Position numbers and translations under genes: made by a program. A stretch of DNA of 44,543 nt from JAFGED01 sp034430835 (GTDB lineage Bacteria > Chloroflexota > Anaerolineae > B4-G1), in contig DAOUDX010000166.1 of NCBI GenBank assembly GCA_034430835.1, positions 1 to 44,543 on the forward strand, in the 5' to 3' direction. The stretch's first letter is position 1. Every line of letters begins with the position of its first letter. The notes under the pieces are model-generated. The model made no database searches, had not been told where the DNA came from, and saw nothing but the letters and a program-made list of their open reading frames with translations. Below, one piece after another: positions 39,880 to 44,543 of this stretch.

Positions 39880-40593
39880 TCAGTTCGCGGCCAGCTTGGG
39901 AGCTGGGAAGCGCCGTACTAGCCCCAGGACGAGCAAAGCGATGCCCGCCAGAATGAGCATCACAGGCCCCATCCAGCGCCACATCCACCACACCGGGAAT
40001 AGGGCCGACATCGTCACGATGACGAACGACTCGGCTGCCCCCACCACGGCCAGCGCGCAGAGCGCCACGCCCGCCACTTTCAGCCCCTCCGAACGCTGCT
40101 TGAGATTGACCGCCAGGAGCGCCAGCCCTATCGACAGGGGCTCGATGACCCACGCCACCGCCCACACCCCCCACCAGCCGGTGACAGCGCAGAACTGGAA
40201 CAGCATCCCATTGGCCCCGATGATGACAGCCGGGATGAGCAGCCAGATCACGCGCATATAGACCGCGGCGAGCAGAAAGCCCAACGCCACGCCAGTCACC
40301 TCCATAGGCCAAAGCCACTCCCACGCGCCCCACCAGCGCGTAACGCTGGTGAAGAGCAGGATGCAGCCATTGGTCAAGACGGGCACTCCCGGAATAAAGA
40401 GCGCGCCCAGTCCCGGCTTGCCACGCACGAGCAGAGGCGGCAGCACAAGAGCGACCCCTGCGCCGATGACAAACAACGGCCAGAGCTGCCACACCCGGAA
40501 GCCGAAAAAGGCGCCCACGGTGCTAGACAGCAGCGACACCGTCCCGACGGCGATCAGCGCGATGCTTGCTACAATTGAAACGTTCTTACTCAT
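39880..40593 (-). CDS. Polytopic membrane protein, LiaF/LiaI-like
   Basis: 237 residues with about eight hydrophobic helices and very short loops, Trp-rich (FPVWWMWRWMGPVMLILAGI). The N-terminus (IALIAVGTVSLLSS, then VWQLWPLFVIGAGVALV) resembles the LiaI/LiaF-like transmembrane region seen next to GIN-domain proteins. GGAGG lies 6 nt before ATG 40593. A shared promoter element is directly upstream. Role unknown; context suggests envelope-stress sensing with the GIN-domain protein. Confidence 0.7.
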   Translation of the reverse strand: MSKNVSIVASIALIAVGTVSLLSSTVGAFFGFRVWQLWPLFVIGAGVALVLPPLLVRGKPGLGALFIPGVPVLTNGCILLFTSVTRWWGAWEWLWPMEVTGVALGFLLAAVYMRVIWLLIPAVIIGANGMLFQFCAVTGWWGVWAVAWVIEPLSIGLALLAVNLKQRSEGLKVAGVALCALAVVGAAESFVIVTMSALFPVWWMWRWMGPVMLILAGIALLVLGLVRRFPAPKLAAN

Positions 40594-40631
40594 CTTGTCC
40601 CTCCATGTACTTGGCTTGCTATTCTGGAGAT

Positions 40632-40700
40632 AAGATACCACGGCAGGGGAAACACTGCCTATCGGTTAGCTAACAGGAAGCTATCGAGTGTGCATCAAAC
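40632..40700 (-). promoter_or_regulatory. Shared promoter/operator element, copy 1
   Basis: On the minus strand: GTTTGATG (40700-40693), TGTTAGCTAACCGATAGGCA (40675-40656; contains the palindrome GTTAGCTAAC) and CGTGGTATC (40642-40634), an extended -10 TGG-TATCTT. The operator sits upstream of a poor -35 region, as expected for an activated promoter. ATG of the LiaF-like gene is 41 nt downstream. Confidence 0.65.
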
Positions 40701-40748
40701 AGACCTCCGAGGTCTCGCGAACCGCAAGTTCGCACGACTTCGAAGGTC
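40701..40748. repeat. Compound AGACCTC repeat
   Basis: AGACCTCCGAGGTCT palindrome (40701-40715), then a GCGAAC/GTTCGC hairpin (40717-40733), then ACTTCGAAGGTCT. The outer arms also pair. Between permease copy A and the LiaF-like operon. Confidence 0.7.
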
Positions 40749-40856
40749 TGGAAGAAGCGGGGTACAGCTAAAGTCAGTCAGTAGACTGGATCGAGTCCAG
40801 GAAACCCAACGCTAATACTGGGGAGGAGGACAAACGAGCGCGCTGCGCCAGCTCGC

Positions 40857-43226
40857 TCACTCATACGCCAACGCCTCTCGCACACTCACCCGCGTGGCCC
40901 GCAGCGCCGGCCACAGACTGGCCAGCGCCGAAACCACGCTCACGACAACCAACCACATCCCCATGCCATCCGCCGAATACACAAACTCGAACGGCGTGCG
41001 CAGCAATGCGCTGCCCACCAAGTCGCTGAAAAGGCGCGCGCCGGGATAGCTGATGGGGACGGCAAACACCCAACTCAGCACGCCGATCACGACCCCCTCG
41101 GCGACGAAAATCGCGGCGACGGCAGCCGACGTCGCGCCGGTAGCGCGCATCACGCCGATCTCGCGCCGCCGCTCGACCACGTTGATCGACATCGTGCCCA
41201 TCAGCCCAATGCCACCCACAGCCGCCGCCAGCAACGATATGGTCAGCAGGATATACAGAATGACCTCGAATCGCGACCTGATCCTCTCCTGGCTTTGAAG
41301 GGCCGTCGCGAAATCATCGGCCTCAAAGTGGTGCATCGCATACACCGCGCGCAGGTCTTCAACCAACCGCCGCTGCGACGCGGGATCGTGCCGCTCCGCC
41401 ATCACGGTGACTCGCCACCCAATGTTGCGGCTGCCCGTCTCGCGCGATAGCGAGTCGAAAGGCACAAAGCTCCGCTCCTCGGCGTTGGTCACCAACCCGA
41501 CCACCGTCCAGGCCGTCTCCCGATCGTTCAGGTCGAACCGCACCTCGTCGCCGACTGCGATCCCCTCCTCGAAGGCAACCTTACTGTGCAGCAGGATCGC
41601 GTTCTCGTCTCCGGATACGAGCCCTCGCCCGCTGACGACGCGCGGATGCAGGATCTCGGAATCAGGGGGGAGACCGACGAGGACGATCGACCGCTCTTCC
41701 CCATCGACCAACTCCAAGCGAACGCCCCACGGCTTCCACACCTCGACCGTGGCCACGCCGGGCACCTGCTCCGTCACCGCGATCAAACGCTCCACGCGGT
41801 GCGCGCGGGCAAAGTGGATCGTCGCATCAGCACCGGAGTCGCCGAGCATCACGTCGATCGTGTGGGTGCACGAAGCCTCGACGCTGATGATGGCCATGAA
41901 AAGCGCCCCTCCCAGGGCCAGCGCGGTCAGCGTTAGCGCGGCGCGCGCCTTGCGACGAAAGGTGTTGCGCAGGCTGAGCGCCATCGGCCGCGGCAGCCAC
42001 CGGAGCGCACCCATCAACCGGTCCAGCAGCCCCTCCCCAAAGTCGCCGCCCAGGCCATAGGAGCCGATCGCCGCGTGCGGTGTGACGCGCGCGCCGTTCG
42101 CCACCGGCACAGCCACCGCCAGCAGCGGCACGGCCAGCCCTGCCGCGATCTGGATGAACACCGCGTGCGGCGTTACCCGAAAAGGTCCCAAAGCGATGCC
42201 TAACGTACCCAGAGCCCACTCTGCAAGCCAGTAGGCGCCAATGGCTCCCAGCGGCACGGCGAGCAACAGGGCCAGACTGCCGTAGATCAACCCCATCGCC
42301 AGGTACACGCGCATCACGCGCGCGCCCGTCGCGCCCACGACTTTCATCACGCCGATCTGCCACACCTGTTGGGCGACGGTGGCGCTCGTCGTGTTGACGA
42401 TCAAGAACACACTCACCAACAACGACGACACGCCCGATAGGATGAGGATAGAGAGCAGCGTGTCGAAAGGGCCCTTCGACCAGTGCTCGTCCGGGTTCCT
42501 GACCCAGGTGCTGCCGACCGGCACGCCGATGCCGTCGAAACGCGCGCGCACCCGGTCGGCCACCTCGCCAGACCACGCTATGCTGGGCGACTCGACGCGC
42601 AGGTCGATCCGGTTCAAGTCCTGGCCAGTCAGCCAGGTGGCGGTCTCGGGTGTGGCGTAGAGATCCGCCCCTCCCCCAAAGCGCGGCGGCAAGCCGGCGT
42701 CGTGGTCGTGAATGATGCCGGAAACCCGCAAGCGGCACTCGTGCCGGCCCGACTGCACGATCAAGACATCGCCGGGCGCAATGCCGAAATCCTGGGCCGT
42801 CATCGTCTCCACAGCCAGCGCCCGCCCTTCAGGCCAGGTACCCTTATCGAGTCGGATCAGCCCCATACGCTGCGCGCCATAGTCCTGGCGGGCGATCAGC
42901 CGCCCTTCGTGCCAGTCCGTCGAATGCCGACTGGCTTCTCCCTCCAGCTGCCAGTTAATCGTCGCGTCGATCAAGCGCTCCACATCGGTGACCCCCTCCT
43001 CTCGCAGCGCCGCATGCTCCGCCTCCTCGCCGAACTGGCCCCACATTGAGACGTGGATCGGCACCCACGTCAAGCGATCCTCTTCCAAGCCGGCGACCAT
43101 CATGTCGTACGCGCCGAAAATGACGCCCAGCACGAAAACGCCGATGGCCATAGAAAGCACCACCAGCGCAGTGCGCGCTTTGCTGTGCGCGATGTCGCGC
43201 CAGAGCTTGTACCAGGTGATACTCAC
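40857..43226 (-). CDS. FtsX/MacB-like ABC transporter permease (copy A)
   Basis: 789 residues. N-terminal helix after IAHSKARTALVVLSMAIG, an extracytoplasmic domain, a central helix group, a second half from PMALSLRNTFRRKARAALTL, and a C-terminal three-helix group ending RVSVREALAYE. Paralogous to copies B and C. GTG start at 43226 with no clear Shine-Dalgarno; a TATTCT box lies about 8 nt upstream, so a leaderless message is possible. It is the first gene of the minus-strand locus and is separated from the next gene by ~260 nt of repeats. Confidence 0.87.
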   Translation of the reverse strand: MSITWYKLWRDIAHSKARTALVVLSMAIGVFVLGVIFGAYDMMVAGLEEDRLTWVPIHVSMWGQFGEEAEHAALREEGVTDVERLIDATINWQLEGEASRHSTDWHEGRLIARQDYGAQRMGLIRLDKGTWPEGRALAVETMTAQDFGIAPGDVLIVQSGRHECRLRVSGIIHDHDAGLPPRFGGGADLYATPETATWLTGQDLNRIDLRVESPSIAWSGEVADRVRARFDGIGVPVGSTWVRNPDEHWSKGPFDTLLSILILSGVSSLLVSVFLIVNTTSATVAQQVWQIGVMKVVGATGARVMRVYLAMGLIYGSLALLLAVPLGAIGAYWLAEWALGTLGIALGPFRVTPHAVFIQIAAGLAVPLLAVAVPVANGARVTPHAAIGSYGLGGDFGEGLLDRLMGALRWLPRPMALSLRNTFRRKARAALTLTALALGGALFMAIISVEASCTHTIDVMLGDSGADATIHFARAHRVERLIAVTEQVPGVATVEVWKPWGVRLELVDGEERSIVLVGLPPDSEILHPRVVSGRGLVSGDENAILLHSKVAFEEGIAVGDEVRFDLNDRETAWTVVGLVTNAEERSFVPFDSLSRETGSRNIGWRVTVMAERHDPASQRRLVEDLRAVYAMHHFEADDFATALQSQERIRSRFEVILYILLTISLLAAAVGGIGLMGTMSINVVERRREIGVMRATGATSAAVAAIFVAEGVVIGVLSWVFAVPISYPGARLFSDLVGSALLRTPFEFVYSADGMGMWLVVVSVVSALASLWPALRATRVSVREALAYE

Positions 43227-43320
43227 CAGCGCTAGAATACCATGGCACAGAGGAGATTGCTGGTCAATAAGGCGCTGCCAGGCCCACGCCTACTCCACGT
43301 GTGCCCAATGGCGAAGAAAC

Positions 43321-43354
43321 TGCCCCGCCCATCCACGGTAGGACAGGCGGGGCA
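43321..43354 (-). terminator. Possible terminator hairpin after the thioredoxin-reductase-like gene
   Basis: TGCCCCGCC (43321-43329) and GGCGGGGCA (43346-43354), 9-bp arms. On the minus strand it is followed by GTTTCTTC, a weak T-run, about 210 nt past the stop of the upstream gene. No gene is seen in 43227-43565. Confidence 0.4.
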
Positions 43355-43443
43355 GGATCAAGTCCGAGGGGTCAATAGCACCCAAACGATGAGATCCTTA
43401 CACATGGAGCAAGAAGTGGAGCACCCTGAGCCTGACTTCGGCG

Positions 43444-43474
43444 AGGGCTTCGGGTGAGCCTCAGCCGAAGCCCT
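43444..43474. repeat. Inverted repeat in the 43227-43565 gap
   Basis: AGGGCTTCGG (43444-43453) and CCGAAGCCCT (43465-43474), 10 perfect base pairs around an 11-nt loop, without a T-run. Confidence 0.6.
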
Positions 43475-43565
43475 AAGGATGACTGATGGGATATTCCTAT
43501 TTGGTTCCGGCTTGTTCGGGTTAGGAGATCGACAGGCTTATCCGGCCACCCTACCCTGCTACCGA

Positions 43566-44183
43566 TCACTCTAATCCCAAAAGCGCCGCCAGCTCCTCGT
43601 CCGAAGGCTCCGTAACGATGCGCCCGTCGGTATCTAGCGTGGGCGTGGAAAGGTATCCCCTGTTCCAATCCTTCACTCTCTGCGCCGCTTCAGGGTCCAC
43701 CTCCACGTCGATGAGCGTGTATGGAACGCCATGACGGTTGAGGAGGCGCCGGGTGCGTGCCGTGTCTTCGCACCAGCTCGCCCCATAGACCACGATGTGA
43801 GGCCACGGGCTATCACCCTCAATGACGGGCGGAGGCTCCACCTCCATCGGCTGATACGCGTCGCTCACGAACAGGTGGCAGATGCAGTGACCCGTCTCCG
43901 CAATATCGCTCTCGTGGCGATAGCAGGGGCAGATGAACTTGCGATCCTCCACGGGATCGCCCGTGCGCTGCTGTCAGGGACAGTACGGCCAACCGAACGT
44001 GAAGGCTTGCCGTCCTATTCCTCTGACGATTCCCTCCCAGACCTCCCGGTTCGGGTGCAGCCTATAGGGGCTCACCCCCGCGTATCGAAGGGCCATGCGC
44101 CGCGCCCGGTCGATCAGGTGTGCGAGGCTCTTGCCTGTGCTGGGCGTCTCTTCCATCAGCGTCTCTCCTGCGCTCGTCTCCAT
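43566..44183 (-). CDS. Candidate selenoprotein: ferredoxin-thioredoxin reductase-like domain fused to glutaredoxin
   Basis: One frame of 205 residues from ATG 44183 to the stop ending at 43566, if TGA 43976-43974 is read as selenocysteine (residue 70). Residues 20-112 match ferredoxin-thioredoxin reductase catalytic-type proteins: YRLHPNREVWEGIVRGIG, GWPYCP-[TGA]-QQRTGDP, FICPC and TGHCICHLFVSDAY. Cys68, Cys85, Cys87 and Cys100 would bind the 4Fe-4S cluster. Residue 70 and Cys102 are the expected redox-active pair by family knowledge. Residues 128-205 are a glutaredoxin-like domain with Cys138 in WCEDT. Homology is continuous through the TGA with no shift. A pipeline would call only the C-terminal part from GTG 43952. 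Alternatives are a Cys-to-stop mutation or a base error. It follows directly on the stop of the upstream gene. Confidence 0.72.
43950..43965 (-). promoter_or_regulatory. SECIS-like hairpin after the in-frame TGA
   Basis: On the minus strand, 8 nt after the TGA, CACGGG pairs with CCCGTG around the loop CGAT. Bacterial SECIS elements are short hairpins just downstream of the UGA with a G in the first two loop positions, which holds here. The loop starts 14 nt after the TGA, slightly closer than usual. Confidence 0.45.
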
Positions 44184-44543
44184 TCAATCGGACTCCATCA
44201 AGGACACAGAGGCCCGAGGCGCGCTTGGTTGCAGCCTGGCTGAGGACCAGGGGCGTAGCTGGGGAGGCAGCTCAAGTCCCTTCACCTTTTCCATGACCTC
44301 CTGCAACGCCCCTGCGCCTTTCGGGGCCACCCCTATCATCTTCACCTGCTCCCTGAAACCGTATTGAGTTATGGTCACCATCAAACCAGGCGCGTCGTCA
44401 CCCCAACTCTGGACAAACTTCCAGTTCCCGTCTGTCTTCGGATTGACCGTGTCAGGCAGAGCCTCAATGACTTCCTCGGCCCGTTCAAGCTCCAAAGCGG
44501 GACAGAAGCGGCAGGGATGGATATTCTTGTAGAGTTCCTCCCT
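44184..44543 (-). CDS. Unrecognised protein with CRFC motif (5' end outside window)
   Basis: The frame is open from the window edge to TGA 44186-44184, 119 residues. It begins REELYKNIHPCRFCPALELE, so it has a CxxC pair that could bind zinc or an Fe-S cluster or be redox-active. A mixed alpha/beta stretch follows (WKFVQSWGDDAPGLMVTITQ), then YGFREQVKMIGVAPKGAGAL. No family is recognised. The next gene starts at the base after the stop, so the two are translationally coupled and probably work together. A TTG at 44495 could be an internal start, but the frame upstream stays open and protein-like. Confidence 0.6.
   Translation of the reverse strand, partial: REELYKNIHPCRFCPALELERAEEVIEALPDTVNPKTDGNWKFVQSWGDDAPGLMVTITQYGFREQVKMIGVAPKGAGALQEVMEKVKGLELPPQLRPWSSARLQPSAPRASVSLMESD

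Noticed and set aside
43566..43952. Separate short glutaredoxin gene starting at GTG 43952
   Set aside because: The frame upstream of this GTG continues the FTR-like domain without a break other than the TGA. A start here would cut the Fe-S domain in half.

Overview
This window is GC-rich (about 60 % by eye) bacterial chromosome. The gene content suggests a Chloroflexota (Anaerolineae-like) genome: a tungstate/molybdate transport and molybdopterin operon, many GAF/HisKA sensor kinases, GldA/F/G-type and FtsX/MacB-type ABC exporters, a GH36 alpha-galactosidase, and several families of short palindromic dispersed repeats that run into coding sequence. The taxonomic call is inference; there is no rRNA or marker gene in the window.

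Layout. Positions 1-2,140: the 3' end of an MFS transporter, converging on a receiver-GAF-histidine kinase hybrid. Positions 2,530-13,049: a molybdenum/tungsten operon. It opens with a sigma70-like promoter, a Moco-family riboswitch and an intrinsic terminator. It continues with a WtpA-like tungstate-binding lipoprotein fused to a SUOX-fold domain, a second lipoprotein with two SUOX-fold domains, a second WtpA-like gene interrupted by an in-frame TAG, a fused permease-ATPase (WtpB-WtpC/ModB-ModC type), moaA, moaC, moaD, moaE, a GAF histidine kinase and moeA. Together these import the oxyanion and make molybdopterin cofactor, with cofactor feedback expected through the RNA leader. Positions 13,140-16,084: GH36 alpha-galactosidase and an OmpR-type response regulator.

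Positions 16,085-25,870 form an accessory island that appears to separate the response regulator from its likely partner kinase at 25,871. It holds a type IIG-like restriction-methylation protein, a TldD/PmbA fragment, an NAD-dependent epimerase, a multi-spanning glycosyltransferase-like protein, two small antitoxin-like genes (one followed by a decayed TumE/DUF6516-like toxin), a radical SAM gene overlapping a membrane-protein gene, and four 22-nt tandem repeats. The 3' end of the response regulator gene recurs three more times inside the island and flanks both antitoxin-like genes.

Positions 27,295-31,584: a Gld-like ABC-2 operon (ATPase, permease, GldG-like protein, DUF4340 protein) with its own promoter, a leader hairpin and a terminator. 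Positions 31,782-43,226, all on the minus strand: an FtsX/MacB-like export locus with three paralogous permeases, one ATPase, one membrane-fusion lipoprotein, a GIN-domain (DUF2807) secreted protein and a LiaF-like membrane protein. Two genes of this locus share a precisely spaced promoter/operator element.

Positions 43,566-44,543 (minus strand): a ferredoxin-thioredoxin-reductase-like/glutaredoxin fusion in which an in-frame TGA sits exactly at the predicted catalytic cysteine (CPC becomes CP-TGA) and is followed by a small hairpin. This is a strong candidate for an unannotated selenoprotein and the most notable item in the window. It lies directly after a partial CxxC-containing gene of unknown function.
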